A DNA stretch of 64,000 nucleotides from Diphasiastrum complanatum (GCA_029204225.1 CM055106.1:44119003-44183002), one strand, 5' to 3'. Positions 34,943 through 46,901 are shown, counted from the stretch's first letter. Notes: generated by a model not told the origin, from the sequence alone. Numbers and translations are program-made.

Positions 34943-37594
34943 CCGAAATACCCACTTGCAACCAATCACATGCTTGTTAGAAGGAGGATCCACAAGCTCC
35001 CAAGTATTGTTGGTGATCAATGCATCATACTCTTGCTTCATGGCATCATACCACTCCTTGGTATTGAGTGCCTCTTGTACATTCTTTGGCTCTTCATGAG
35101 AGACATAAAAAACATAATTAGTGGAATCAAGATCCACTTGTTTGCCTTTGTCAACATATGAGAGCCTCTTAGGCTCGGATCTATCTCTCATGGATCTTCT
35201 TGGTGAAAAAATCCGAGGAGAGTCTTCTCCAAATCTCGACCCCATCACATCATGATTGTCTTCAAAATCAATAATTGATGATGCATCCATAGATTTCTTG
35301 ATCTCGGCCTCTTCAAATGATGAGTGTTGATCTTCATGAAAGAGAACATCTCTCCTTTCAATAACTTGAGAAGTAGAGAGTATAAAGACTCTATAGGCCT
35401 TCTTGGTGGATGAGTATCCAACCATGATCCCTTTGCATGCACTAGGATCTTCCTTCTTCCTTGTTTCCAAGGGAATATGGACAAAGCATAAGCATCCAAA
35501 AACTCTAAGGTGATCAACCTTAGGCTTCTTCAAAAATAAGATTTCATACGGTGACTTTCCTCCAAGAGCTATATGTGGGAGCCTATTGCAAAGATAATTT
35601 GCACAATTAATGGCTTCTCCCCAAAAATCTTTGGGCAAAGGTGCCTCAATTCTCATAGATTTTGCACATTCACATAGAGATCTATTCTTTCTCTCAGCCA
35701 CTCCATTTTGAGATGGAGAGTAGGCACAAGAAAACTCTCTTTTAATGCCTTCAAGCTCACAAAAATCTTGAAATTTATTGGAGATATATTCACCACCTCC
35801 ATCACTTCTAAGAGCTTTAATCTTGAATGAGAATCGCTTCTCTACATAAGCTTTGAAAATAAGGAAATGATCAAACACCATAGATTTTGAAGCAAGAAGA
35901 TATATCCAAGTGAATCTTGTGTAATCATCAATGAAAGTAACAAAACAAGTGGCTCCTCCCTTGCTTGTAGTTGATGAGAAATGCACATCTGAGTGGATTA
36001 ACTCCAAAGGATGCTTGCTTTTGATAGAAGATCTTGTAAATGGCTTTTTGTGAGATTTAGCAATAGCACAAGCCTCACAAGGCTTGATCTTCTTGGAGAA
36101 TGACTTTGGCAAGCCAATAGCTTTGGATTCTTTGATCATAGAGAGCATGGATTTGTAGTTGGGATGTCCCAACCTCCTATGCCATAATTCCTCCATAGAG
36201 AGCTTGTTCACAAGAGCAACATTACAAGCATTCACATACTCATTTGGATCTAGTTTATAGATGCCACCAAATCTAGATCCTAATGCAAGTATCTCATCAT
36301 TCTTCTTGATAGTGCAAGTATCAACATTGAATTTTACATCAAGGCCATTATCAAGCAATTGGCCAACACTAATAAGATTCTTGGTAAGCTTAGGTACATA
36401 AAGAACTCTAGAGAGAGAAAGAACTTTAGAGGATGCAAGCTTCAAGGGAATGTTCCCTATGCCTTCAATAGGACATTTAAAATCATTTGGAGTGTATATT
36501 GATTTCTTCACTCCATCATAAGGTGCAATAGAGGAGAAAGAGTCCTTGGAACTACACATATGTGAAGAGGCTCCGCTATCAATATACCATAGGCCGTCCT
36601 TCTTGAAAGGAGTAGATGAGAAACTACAGACCATAAGAGATCCCTCTCCATCACTTGCAATAGTGTCTTCCTTCTCATTGGTAATATTGGCTTGCTTGAG
36701 TTGATTATTTTTTTTGAAGCAATTGGTGGCATAATGACCTTTCTTGCCACAATAAAAGCACTTGATCTTCTTCTTCTTCTTGAGCTTGGATGATGAAGCA
36801 TTAGAGGAATCATCTTCCTCCTCATCTTTGTCTTTGGATTTGACTTTGTCCTTGCTTGAGGATTGTTGATGCTGGTTCTTGCTCCTCTCTTTGTGCTTAT
36901 CCTTGGCAAAGAGAGCTTTGCCATCATTATGAGTGAGAGAAAGCTTGTCCATCCTCAAGAACTTGTACTCTTGTCTTGATTCTTCCAAAATTAGCACACT
37001 TTGGAGAGCCTCCAAACTTGGTAGCTCCTCCTTAATGGCATAGGATTGGACAAGGTTATCAAATTCACTTCTCAAGCCATTGAGAATGACTTGAACTAGC
37101 TCATTTTGATTGATGGAATCACCAATGCAAGCAAGCTCTCTATGAATATCTTTTACTCTCAAAACATAACTAGATGCACTCTCATCACTCTTTTGGCTAC
37201 TTTGAAAGATTTGATTCCTAAGAGTGAGAAGCCTAGAGGTATTCTTAGCCTCATAGATAGTCTTGAGACAATCCCAAGCTTCTTTGGCTATTGTACAAGT
37301 ACCTATCTCCCTCAATATCTCATTAGAGACATTCATCTTAATGTAGTGGAGAGCCATCCTAGCTCTCTTTTTGTATTTTTTAACCTCTTGAAGAACTTGT
37401 GGTTCTTCTTCAAGGCCAAGAACTATGTCCATCACGTCTTGAAGGATCAAGATGGACTCCATCCTCATTTTCCAAATTGAATAATTTGAAGTGGTCAATC
37501 TTTCACTTGGTTCCAACAAGGATGAACCCATTGAAGACATTTGAAGTGAAGAAAACTCAAATGATGAACAATAAATGTTGTTACACACTTTCAA
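34937..37594 (-). pseudogene. Copia element A, 5' half: gag, protease, integrase, RT start
   Basis: The longest open frame of the window (about 886 retrotransposon codons). From MKVCNN at 37594: gag with NYSIWKMRMESILI (res. ~38-51), a Lys/Ser-rich linker, zinc knuckle CFYCGKKGHYATNC (~279), protease WYIDSGASSHM (~338), pre-integrase ELWHRRLGHPN (~470) with C-x2-C, integrase core with HSD (~535), FIDDYTRF, DGGGEY (~601) and ERKNRSL (~633), VFGCLCFVHIP, KGIMVGYSS, and RT start NTWELVDPP, GCKWVFRIK (~880). No stop or frameshift is seen. The natural frame ends at 34937; the last 26 codons of the open frame are antisense of element D RNase H. An internal start (MSSMGSS, residue 19) is also possible and matches related elements. 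Confidence 0.92.
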
Positions 37595-38284
37595 TAGGGG
37601 CCAATAATTGAGTACTATCTCCTCCTATGAAAGATCTTACAACAATTTGTGAATTGATTCTCACTAGCTACTCAAATCTCTCTAAAACAAGATCTATTTC
37701 ACATCAAATGATGGAGTATAGGCAAAGTTAGGATCTAACACTCTTAGCACGTGTGAAATACACTAAGAAACCAAATTTGACTCAAATACAATGATATTGC
37801 ATGAAACAAAATGGCTAAGATCTCAAAAAAGTGCCTAGATCACATATAGATGAGATTGGCAAGCATACAACTGTGATTTTGGATCAACCAAGCAACCTCT
37901 TGACCAAACCAAATGTGTCCACCCAGGTCTAGGTGCCCTACCTAACCCTCTTCAAAAGCTTATAACTTTTGATTGGCTCAACCAAATGGAATGAAACTGA
38001 TTGCAACAGAAACTAGACAAAAATAGCTTCAAAACAAGCTATCAAACAAGATAAATGGATCAAACATGAGAGAGAACTTCCAAACTGAAATTGGATGTTC
38101 CTCACACGTGTCTGAGCACCTGATTCCGTACAGTAGAAGGTCAGACCCAATCAATGTCCTTTTGATCTCTTTTGATCCAAGATTGAACAAGATAGCTAGG
38201 AAAATGGGCCTTGACAACTTCTAGCTCAAGATTGATGAAAATTTTTCACTTAGATGGATCAAAATGCATGGTAACCTTAGGTAG
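37595..38284 (-). other. Element A untranslated leader
   Basis: 690 bp between the primer site and gag on the minus strand. No frame is supported; this is where the packaging signal would be expected. Confidence 0.7.
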
Positions 38285-38296
38285 GCTCTGATACCA
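38285..38296 (-). other. Element A primer binding site
   Basis: The minus strand reads TGGTATCAGAGC, immediately after the LTR end AATTTAACA. Confidence 0.93.
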
Positions 38297-39032
38297 TGTT
38301 AAATTTCACACGTGTGGACTGTCCACTACATGTACTTGTGATCTCCTAAGGTGTGTTGATGCACCAAGATCAAGACTAGATTGAGATTCAAGATCAATCT
38401 TGAATCCTATGGCAAAAACACACTACTACATGCATTCAATCACTTCCAACTTCACTCACACGTGTGGGAAGTACTCAAAAAATAATCTAAGTAAAAACAA
38501 GCTGCTCTCCTCGGGTAGAGAGAGAAAATGCATCAAGAGCTCTCGGGTAGAGAGAGAAAGCTAGAAATCCAATAACTCACAAAATCCATGAAATCACCAA
38601 ATCAATTGACTTCAAAATGAGGAGTACAATGATACTAGTAGGTCCACGAGCTACCACTATGCTTAACTATGATTGGACCACATTTTGTCACCTCTTGATC
38701 CTATTGGATCATTGATCTATGCACCTCTTAATTCTATTGGACTATATTCAAGCACACCTCAATTTCCTATTGGACCTCACAAGGTTCCACCTCTATATCC
38801 TATTGGACCTCTTGGAATTCATCAAACAAAAACTTTACACTTTTCTACACTCTAATTAGCAAGTGTTTAGCCTCTTACTCTATTTTGGCTCAATAGTGGC
38901 ATTACAAGTGGAAATGCATAATTTGCCATCTATGCCAAATTTATTCCTATCAACATCCTACACCTAGATGCTTGATGTAAAAAACATAAGACCCCTATAT
39001 CTAACATAGATAATCTTTTTCAATTCTTCACA
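38297..39032 (-). repeat. Element A 5' LTR (736 bp)
   Basis: Mirror partner of 30487-31223. On the minus strand it starts TGTGAAGAATTG and ends AAATTTAACA. The base run outside its start (39033-39037, GTTTT on plus, AAAAC on minus) equals the duplication at 31224-31228. It contains two CACACGTGTG palindromes, one within 20 bp of the LTR end. Confidence 0.95.
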
Positions 39033-39037
39033 GTTTT

Positions 39038-39156
39038 CACTAAGAGTATTTCTGCAAACTGTGCGACAATGCAAGTAAAACTATAGTGATATGAATGGAA
39101 CTAGATTAACATGGGATTTAGGGGAGTAGAGGAGACAAATCCAACACTACTCACAT
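39038..39156 (-). repeat. Family B LTR scrap, minus strand
   Basis: Read on minus: AGTGTTGGATTTGTCTCC..., TAATCTAG(T)TCCATTCAT and GTTTGCAGAAATAC, matching the first ~130 bp of family B LTRs. It lay next to the element A target site before element A inserted. Confidence 0.65.
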
Positions 39157-40255
39157 GTGGGATATGTACATCAAAATGCAAAATGATCAAGGTAAATTTT
39201 GCATAATTTTCACACTCCTCAAAATATAACTTGATAAGTGTGCTAGCTCTTTCCAAATCTTAAGTAGCCAAAAATAGCCTTTTAAGTGGATCCTTTGGCA
39301 TGCATTTGTTGAAAAAACCAACCAATAAGCCTGAGATTGCAACAAGATCACCATAGCCATAACAAGGCTTCTTTGATTGAAAAGCATCTGAGATGATCTT
39401 TCCACCATTTGAGCACTTTTGCCATTAATTTCTGTCATCCTTGAAGAACATGATTGATCCCAAATCTCCTCCTCGTTGAAAATAGCTGCAACTCCACGAG
39501 GAAATCAATATGCCTTCTTGACTCATAGGGATTACAAAGATCCAACATTATGTTACCAAGATCTTGAGGATTAGACATATCAAGATTGGCAAGACTATGC
39601 ATGCTAAAATAACAAAGATTTTTGAATCATTTTTTCATGCTTGATTTCCATGCTAATCTCAAATCTAATGAGGCTAAATACATCGTCATGGATATAAGTG
39701 TGTCTTGCCTTTGAATATCCTTGCACTTTCCAAGAAACGAAAGTTTCAATGCTGCTTTAGCTTGTTTTAAGACAAGAAACTCCATTTGAACAAATCACCA
39801 AAGAGACAACGATTGAGACAAAAGAACCTTTACTACTAAAACCACTACATCAACTCTTTACTATACAGTGTTCAAATTGAGAGAAATACAGGACAAAGTT
39901 TGAAAATCACTTTGAGAATTCTTGGGCTAGGGATTACATCTCGTTATTATCCAAAAAAAAATATCCCACTATAATAAGATATGTGGGTTGTGTTTTGGAA
40001 TCCAATCCCCATTCAAAATAGATGGTACCAAGGGCAAGGGGCATCAAGTTGTTTTATCCTATGGGATAGTTACAAGCCTTTTCATGGTACCCATGTTGGT
40101 GGTGCAACTTTGTTTTTAGTAAAACCTTGCTAGTTGTAAGTTTTTTGGTTTTTAAAAAATGTTTTTCAAAAAAAAATTATGTGGTTTGGCTATTTAGCCT
40201 GATATTGATGCTTTTCCTAGAATTAGCACCAAAAAATCATCAAGGTGATACAAAA
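39157..40255. other. Unresolved decayed sequence
   Basis: On the minus strand a TTGAGGAG tract followed by TGTGAAAATTATGC (near 39224) looks like a polypurine tract and LTR start, but the LTR is cut after ~60 bp. The minus frame above it (39187-39438) is protein-like but unassigned. The rest shows stop-rich sequence only. Confidence 0.4.
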
Positions 40256-40927
40256 TCAAATTGTTTGAATCTTGTGCATAATTAAGATTAAATGTAGGCA
40301 CAAAAGCATCATCATTTTCATCTTGCACATCCAAACCATCCTCATCAAGAGTAAGATTACCTTGCTTGTCTCCTTGATCTCTCTTCTTCTTGTAGCACTC
40401 ACTTGCAAAGTGTCCTTTGATGCCACAATAGAAGCACTGAGCTTTGATCTATCCTTCTTTTTGCCACTTGAAGAAGCATCCACTTGATCTTGCCCTTTAG
40501 ACCACTTGATTTTGGTTTTGCCCTTGAATTTGCCCTTTGTGAACATAGCATCCTCTTGAAGTGTCGATGTAGATCCACCTCTTGCTTGAAGCCTATATTC
40601 CTCATTGATCAAGATCTCTTGAAGATCCATCAAACTTGGCAAAGTCTTTTGAATAGCAATACTTGGAACAATGTTAGCATGAGCATCCAACAAGCCATTA
40701 AGAATCACTTGAATAAGCTCTCCTTCCTTAATGCTTTCATCTATGCAAGCTAACTCATCATTCAATGCTTTCATTCTCAAAACAAAAGTACTTGGACTTT
40801 CTTCATTCTTTTGCAAACAGAAAAAGATTTGCCTTCTTAGAATCAACACTCTAGAAGTAGATTTGGATTCATAAAGCTTCTTCAATGAATTCCAAGCTTC
40901 CAAAGATGATGTGCACTTAAGATCCAA
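40256..40927 (-). pseudogene. Copia gag, family K, fused to an LTR
   Basis: The minus frame carries the gag middle and C-terminal part: EAWNSLKKLYESKSTSRVL, ESPSTFVLRMKALNDELAC, GELIQVILNGLLDAHAN, LPSLMDLQEILINEEYRLQ, then a Lys-rich stretch and, after a frameshift near 40420, the zinc-knuckle region. It has lost the first ~100 gag residues; its first codons (MDLKC) are created by direct fusion with a family J LTR at ~40928, with no leader or primer site between. Protease onwards is absent. Closest relative: 46140-46889. Confidence 0.85.
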
Positions 40928-40929
40928 TC

Positions 40930-41547
40930 TACTTGAATGATCTTTGGTTAGAAAGAGAAATACACTACCAACTTCACCAATGTAGAAAAATCAGCATCTA
41001 CACACAAGTTGAGACCCAGACACTAATAGAACTTGATCAAACTTGAATGAAATGATTATGTACTGTTGATGTCCATACAAAACTAGCAAGCTACTGTATT
41101 TCACACGTGTGTATCCAAAAATAACAAATATAGATCATTCTACACATAGAATTGCAAGCAATCACCAAGATAGTGCACCAATGGATAGTAGAACCCAAGA
41201 GAACCATGTATAAGCATGAAATGAGATAGAGAAGAGAGAAGATGACTCTCTCCACGAGTTACATCCTTTTATAGCAGGTCTAAACCCTATTTGGCCACTT
41301 GGCTTTCCCACCAAAATGCTAACCCTACCAATTTTGGGTCTAGATTCAATGTACCCAACTTATTCAAATTGAATCTACTCAAACTTGCATTCTATCTTTC
41401 CCACACTTTCAAAAAGTGTTCATTCAAATGAAATTTAGACTAATGAACTTTGAAAAGTCAACCTCTAAGTCTAAAACAAGTTTTGGCCTCAATATGCCAA
41501 ATATAGAAATATTGCAAAATGTGATGAAACTAGTTGAATCTTTCACA
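40930..41547 (-). repeat. Family J LTR, minus strand
   Basis: It starts (minus) TGTGAAAGATTCAAC at 41547 and runs through CCTGCTATAAAAGGATG (TATA box, ~41273-41281) and the CACACGTGTG palindrome to 40930, where it is fused into gag without its terminal CA. It serves as 5' LTR of the family K gag fragment and cuts element H at its other side. Confidence 0.85.
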
Positions 41548-42325
41548 CCATGCAGATGGAACTATAGCAAGGCACAAAGCAAGATTGGTGATCAAAGGGT
41601 ATGCACAAAGTAAAGGGATCGAATATGAAGAGACCTTTGTGCGTCTACTTGTTGCTTTAGCTTCACATTTTGGTTGGCCTTTGCATCAGATGGATGTGAA
41701 ATCTGCTTTTCTAAATGGTGATTTAGAAGAAGAGGTGTTTATGGATCAACTTGAAGGCTTTGTAGCTAAAGGATAGGAGAATAAAGTATGTCGCTTGAAG
41801 AAGGCACTTTATGGTCTTAAACAGGCACCACGTGCATGGTACAACAGGATTGATGTCTACTTTCATTCTAAGGGGATGGCGAGAACACATTCTGATCCGA
41901 AATCTTTATGTCTTGTGCTTTGATGGTATGGTTGCTTCGGTTGCTCTTTATGTTGATGACTTGGATTAGTATGGGAATTAATCAAGAGATGGTAGATATG
42001 ATCAAGAAAAATCTCGTGGAACAATTCGAGATGACAGATCTTAGCCTCATGCATTATTGCCTTGGAGTGGAGGTGTGGCAAAAAGGACACGAGGTGGTTT
42101 AACACAGGTGAAGTATGTCAGAGAGTGCACAGGTTCAGGTTGCAGGATTGCAGGCTAGTGAACTCTCCTATTGAGCCAAGTAAAAGGCTTTCTAAGCTTG
42201 ATGAGTCACAGCCATTTGAGGTACACGTTGTATAGGAAGTTAGTAGGGTTTACCTTACCACGACTAGACCAAATATATGCTATGTTGTTTGTATTATAAG
42301 TCAGTTTATGACAGCACCTACTAGA
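41548..42325 (+). pseudogene. Copia element H, RT fragment (family G type)
   Basis: RT begins at HADGTIARHKARLVIKGYAQS beside the LTR and continues with KGIEYEETFV (about 35 codons missing compared with element G), RLLVALASHFGWPLHQMD, VKSAFLNGDLEEEVFMDQLEG, a [23 protein letters not shown] and, out of frame, ALYVDDL and SLMHYCLGVEVWQKGHEV. It ends near QFMTAPT. It keeps the KSAFLNG segment that is deleted in element G, but carries the same TAG after VAKG as element G (TAG at 41774-41776). Confidence 0.88.
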
Positions 42326-42332
42326 ATTATTG

Positions 42333-42600
42333 GAGCAAAGAGGAGGCTCCACCATTTATATATTGTGATAATATCTCAGCCCAAGCCCTTGCCAATAATC
42401 CAATATTCCATGCAAAGATCAAGCACATAGAAGTGGCACACCACTTTGTGAGAGATAAGCTTATTGGAGGAGAGATCTGTTTGGAACACATTGATTCATC
42501 ATCATGTATTGCCAATCTACTCACCAAGCCACTACTCAAAAGCTCCTTCATCAAACATAGATCCAATCTTGGAATGATTCCAAGATCCATGATTTTCTAG
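42333..42600 (+). pseudogene. Copia RNase H C-terminus (family A-like, element L)
   Basis: An open frame W-S-K-EEAPPFIYCDNISAQAL, NNPIFHAKIKHIEVAHHFV, GGEICLEHIDSSSC, NLLTKPLLKSSFIKHR, ending RSMIF and stop. It contains the last catalytic Asp motif (YCDN). It is closely related to element A's tail (30230-30471) and is followed by its own polypurine tract (TTTTTAGGAGGAG) and LTR. Everything upstream is replaced by element H. Confidence 0.88.
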
Positions 42601-42623
42601 ATTAGATATCTTTTTAGGAGGAG

Positions 42624-43322
42624 TGTGAAAATTGCAAAAAGTTATCTATCTTAGCTTTATGGGGTTGACAAAGTCTGTTTGTCAAGCTCCTTGGTGTCAA
42701 AAGTGGATAGGGCCAATTTGGCATTTATTGGTAAACAGTCAAGTACACTTGTTTCTATTTGATTAGACCAAAAGTCAAAGATGACAAACTCGAGCTAGCT
42801 AGGTTGCTTACACATGTCAAGTTTAGGTTTGATGAGTGATGTACCCTATGTGGTGGCAAAAGTCAAAGGGTCCAATCATAAGAGAGACATGTGTTGTAAG
42901 GGTCCAATCAAAAGTGAGGGATGTTGCATCACACATCCAATAGGATTAGAGAGGCTATGATTAAGGGCTCCAATAAGATTGAAATATGGAACCTTTCATT
43001 ACCATCATAATTCTATGTGAGTTTTTGAGTCAATTTGCAGATCTCTCAATTTTGTGTGTATTTCCATCTCTCTCTACCAAAGAGCAAAACTATTCTCTCT
43101 ACCCGAGGAGAGGAGCTTGTTTTGCCTTAGTTTTTTCATGAAGCTTTTTCCGAACATGTGAAACACCTTTGGTTATGAATGTATGCATGTAGATTTGCCT
43201 CTTTGCCTTAGAATTTGACATTGATCTTGGATTTCAATCAATAGTTGATCTAAAGTGCAAAAGCATTGCTTAGGAAATCAATTTCACACATTAGGGAATT
43301 CCCACACGTGTAAATTTTTACA
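42624..43322 (+). repeat. Element L 3' LTR (699 bp, relative of LTR A)
   Basis: It starts TGTGAAAATTGC and ends TAAATTTTTACA. It shares with LTR A the start, the CTCTCTACCCGAGGAGAG motif and a terminal CACACGTGTAAAT, but is clearly diverged, so it is a sister subfamily. Confidence 0.8.
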
Positions 43323-43414
43323 TGAAATGTCTTCTAGATGGAAATACTTTGCATAAGCTTAGCATGATCATAACAATCCATTGAGTATTATTTGTACAAG
43401 CTCTACTTCTTTAA

Positions 43415-43614
43415 TGTAAAGAATCCAGTGTTCCATGTGAGAACCAAACATATTGAGATTTAGTATCACTTTATACGTGAGAGGCTGCTGAGTCATGAAA
43501 TTCATGTTGTTCATTGTAGTACGGACGAACAACTAGCTGACATTTTCACTAAGCCACTTATTAGAGAAAAGTTTGATAAGTTTAGATCAAATCTTTCTAT
43601 ATTTAAAGTTTGTT
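43415..43614 (+). pseudogene. Copia RNase H C-terminal scrap
   Basis: KNPVFHVRTKHIEI, YHFIRERLLSHEIHVVHC, STDEQLADIFTKPLIREKF, ending KVC-stop; one TAG follows HIEI. A lineage distinct from A and G. There is no recognisable LTR after it; 43615-43799 shows nothing definite. Confidence 0.8.
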
Positions 43615-43804
43615 GAATTTAAAGCTATGTATATGACTGTATAAAAAGTAGACTCTACTTTAAGAGAGAGAGTTAGAATTAAAGTAGAGCTATTGTGTTA
43701 CTGTACTATGGGTCCTATCAGTGGATAAGGATCAGTTTGCCTCGCCACGAGGCAAGTCAATGGGACACGCGTCCCGTCAATGGCAACCTGGGTCATGCAT
43801 GGGT

Positions 43805-44458
43805 TGTGAAGGATTTTAGATCATTCAAGATCCAATCCATGTCCCAAATCTTTGGTTACAATAAGGAGCAAACCAACAATCCTGCCAACGTAGAAAAATC
43901 AACATCTACATACAAAATGAGATGCAAACTCTAAGAGATACTGATCAAACATGAACCAAAACATAAAACATGTTTGTTGTCCATACAGTTACAATACCCT
44001 ACTATATTTCACATGTGTGGAACCGAAAATAACAATAAATGGGCATTCTACACACAAGATTGCAAGATAACACCAAAATAGTGCACCAATGAGTAGTAGA
44101 ACCCAAAGAGAACCATGTATAATGATGAAATGAGAGATAGAAGAGAGAAGATGTGTCTCTCCACGAGTTACATCCTTTTATAGAGTTTTCAGACCCTATT
44201 TGGCCACTTGGCTTTTCTTCCAAAATGTAAATCCTACTATTTTTGGGTCTAGATTCAATGTACCCAAAGTTCAAATTTAAATCTCTCTCAAACTCGACTA
44301 CCAACTTTCCCACACTTTCAAAAAGTGTTTATTGAATGTATTTTAAAATAATATAACTTCAAAAAGTTTATTTCTAAGTCTAAAATGAGTTTTGGCCTCT
44401 TATTGACAATTTACCAAAATATGACTAAACTAAACTAAACTAGTTGAAATCTCTCACA
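43805..44458 (-). repeat. Element K 3' LTR (654 bp, family J)
   Basis: On minus it starts TGTGAGAGATTTCAAC and ends AATCCTTCACA. A TATA box TATAAAAGG lies at 44174-44182 (minus), followed by GTAACTCGTGGAGAG, a plausible start of the transcript. The CACATGTGTGAAAT palindrome is near 44010. Confidence 0.9.
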
Positions 44459-45390
44459 CTCCCTCTTCAACTAGGTTTGGCATAGTTTTGACAATAGAAC
44501 TTTGATCCAACTTTAGAATGATCTCCATCCTAATTATAGATCTCCTTTCTAAGGTTCTAAAGTATCTTTCATAATTGATATAGAGAATAGTGTCCAAATT
44601 GGATGCTTCACTATCTCTTACATCAATTTTACACATCAAGATATAACTAGAACATGAAGAACCAAATAGAATGTGGATGAAATGATTCCTCCATGTTTCA
44701 GACTTTGAAATCTCTGGAAATTTACAACAACCAAACAATAAATGTGAGTGATGACCATTTGCTTGCTTGTCTCCTCCAACTTTGTCCTTTCTTGATATGT
44801 CTCCACCACAAAACTCCATGAATGATCCTCCATCTCCATCTTGCCACAAGATATCATCAAACCTTGATGACTTGGCCATGAATGAGTGACATAATGAACC
44901 TCCATTAGCTTTATTTCCATCAGCAAAACCAGCCAAGAATGCTAGTCCAACTCCAACAATAAGATATTGAAGACAATGTAGCTAGTTTGTCCATATCTTG
45001 ACAATTTGCACACATCCATATGAAATAGCTCAAACATGAGATAGAACAAGTAAAGTAAACTTGAACAACACTTCCTTGATGCTCCTTTGACCTTACTTGA
45101 GTATTCAATAGGCTGCAAAAACAGATCCATAACATCTTTGCCAAAAAACCTTCCTTTGATGCTCTTGACTAGCTCCAAATTGCCACCTTTTCTTTTGTGT
45201 TGTTGAAGCCCTTTGAGACCAACCTCTTGATCTTCTTCTTGACCATCAAAGTCATTGAACAAAATTTATTTTTCAGATCCATTACTTGATTTTTCAGTAT
45301 GAAAACCATGAGAACCAATATCCACTTGCATAGCATCATCTACACAAGAAGATTCTCCAAAACATGTGAGTAAAGCAAAATGAGTTGCTT
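44459..45390 (-). other. Unassigned 3' part of element K internal region
   Basis: Two minus frames, 45262-44942 (106 codons) and 44936-44454 (160 codons), are interrupted relative to each other by frame shifts. The last ends PNLVEEGV-stop, the usual copia terminal residues before the polypurine tract (compare KLVEEGV at 12870-12893). Everything before that tail resembles no copia domain. Confidence 0.5.
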
Positions 45391-46158
45391 CTACTTGCTT
45401 ACCTTTCTCTTGATCATCAAAGATATCAAAGATATGAATATCTTTAGTACCTTCAACATAAGGATGATTGAAGTACTCTCTTTTTTCAAACAAGAACTTC
45501 TACTCAATGTTTTAGGTGATGACTCGTATGATAATGATTCTTTCTCACTATTATTCACAATGACATCATTCAAAGTACATCCTACTTTGAACACTTCACA
45601 TACATCTCTTCTTATTAACTTGTGACTATCTCCCTCACCAAGTCTCTTGATAGAACCATTTGATCTACTCTCTTTATGAAGACATGTGACTCCACTTGCT
45701 GCAAAAATGACTTTCGTGGACTCATCACAAAGGAATGTAGAAGAACCACCTCCTTCATGCATGCACCTAGCAACATCCTTTTCCATATGATCAAAGAAAT
45801 CATTAGCAACAATCTTTTCCAAGGAAGAACCTTCACCTCCATTGATGAAGTTAGCTCTTTCCTTACCTTTTGCATGCTTGCACTTGCCATGAAGAACCAT
45901 TGAAACACCATCATTATCCTCAAGACTAGCCAAGTTAGCACAAAGATGAACATCTCCAAGAAGCATATTAGATCTTGACCTAGATCTAGCATAAGGAAGC
46001 TTGTTAGACTTCGCATAAGATCCACCAATCTTATTGATGCTGAAAGAGAACTTTGGAAAGTTGAGACCAATCTCCTTTTCCATTCCATCCTTTTTTTTAG
46101 CCATAACAAAAGCATCAAGCTTGAAAAGTCTACCTTGTCTATTGCCCCTAGCAACCAA
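45391..46158 (-). CDS. Unrecognised 255-codon ORF in place of integrase (element K)
   Basis: The frame opens MVARGNRQGRLFKLDAFVM, which is the protease to pre-integrase joint of copia (V-A-x-G-x-R-x-G-x-L-F-K-L-D-A). It then leaves the family: no LWHxRxGH, no zinc-binding His-Cys pair and no integrase core. Instead come a Lys/Ser-rich stretch (YARSRSRSNMLLGD), GKCKHAKGKERANF, NDFFDHMEKDVARC and a Ser-rich end. It is uninterrupted for 767 bases in an otherwise broken locus, which could mean selection within the element or recent acquisition. It may be captured host sequence. Alternatively it is only non-coding filler that happens to be open. Confidence 0.4.
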   Translation of the reverse strand: MVARGNRQGRLFKLDAFVMAKKKDGMEKEIGLNFPKFSFSINKIGGSYAKSNKLPYARSRSRSNMLLGDVHLCANLASLEDNDGVSMVLHGKCKHAKGKERANFINGGEGSSLEKIVANDFFDHMEKDVARCMHEGGGSSTFLCDESTKVIFAASGVTCLHKESRSNGSIKRLGEGDSHKLIRRDVCEVFKVGCTLNDVIVNNSEKESLSYESSPKTLSRSSCLKKESTSIILMLKVLKIFISLISLMIKRKVSK

Positions 46159-46889
46159 GATTTCTTCCTTTTAATGAAACAAGCATCACCACCAAACTTT
46201 ACCATGTATCCTTTCTCTATCATTTGACCAACACTTAGCAAATTCTTTGAAAGTGAAGGAATGTAAAGAACACCATCAAGTCTTGCTTTCCTATTACTAG
46301 AGAGACAAATAGGAATTGAACCAATACATTCAATCACACACTCACCACCATTGGCCATGTGAATTGCTTTCTTGGCTCCATCATAAGTGACCAAAGAAGT
46401 AAAGAACTCCTTGTGTGAACTAGCTCCACTATCAATCCACCATGAATCTTTGTCACCTTCACTTGATATTGGACTTGAAGAACAACTCAAAAGAGAATCA
46501 CAACCACCTAGATCCTCATCATTAGTAGTAAAGTTGATTTGCTTGCTACCTTCATCTCTTTGCTTCTTCAAACATTCATTTGCAAAATGCCCTTTGATTC
46601 CACAATAAAAGCATTTTAACTTAGACTTGTCTTTTTTCTTTTTGTCAAAAGAAGAAGTCTCACCTTGATCTTGCCCTTTAGACCACTTGCCTTTGCTTTT
46701 GCCTTTGCCCTTGAACTTGCCTTTGATGAACATAGACTCCTCTTCAAAATGAGATGTTGATATAGATCCACCTCCTCTTGATTGAAGCCTATACTCCTCA
46801 TTCACCAAGATCTCTTGCAAATCCACAATACTTGGCAAATTCTTTTGAATAGCAAAACTTTGAACAAGATTAGCATGATCATCTAACAA
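46140..46889 (-). pseudogene. Element K gag C-terminus and protease
   Basis: The minus frame from 46889: LLDDHANLVQSFAIQKNLP, EILVNEEYRLQSR, a Lys/Gly-rich linker, zinc knuckle CFYCGIKGHFANEC (~46620), protease DSWWIDSGASSHK (~46440; the residues normally following, MCSS, are deleted), IHMANGGECVIE, VLYIPSLSKNLLSVGQMI and, after a frameshift at ~46170, the joint to the unassigned ORF. The first ~170 gag residues are missing; the break at 46901 is an inversion junction. Confidence 0.88.
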
Positions 46890-46901
46890 GCCATTAAGTA
46901 T

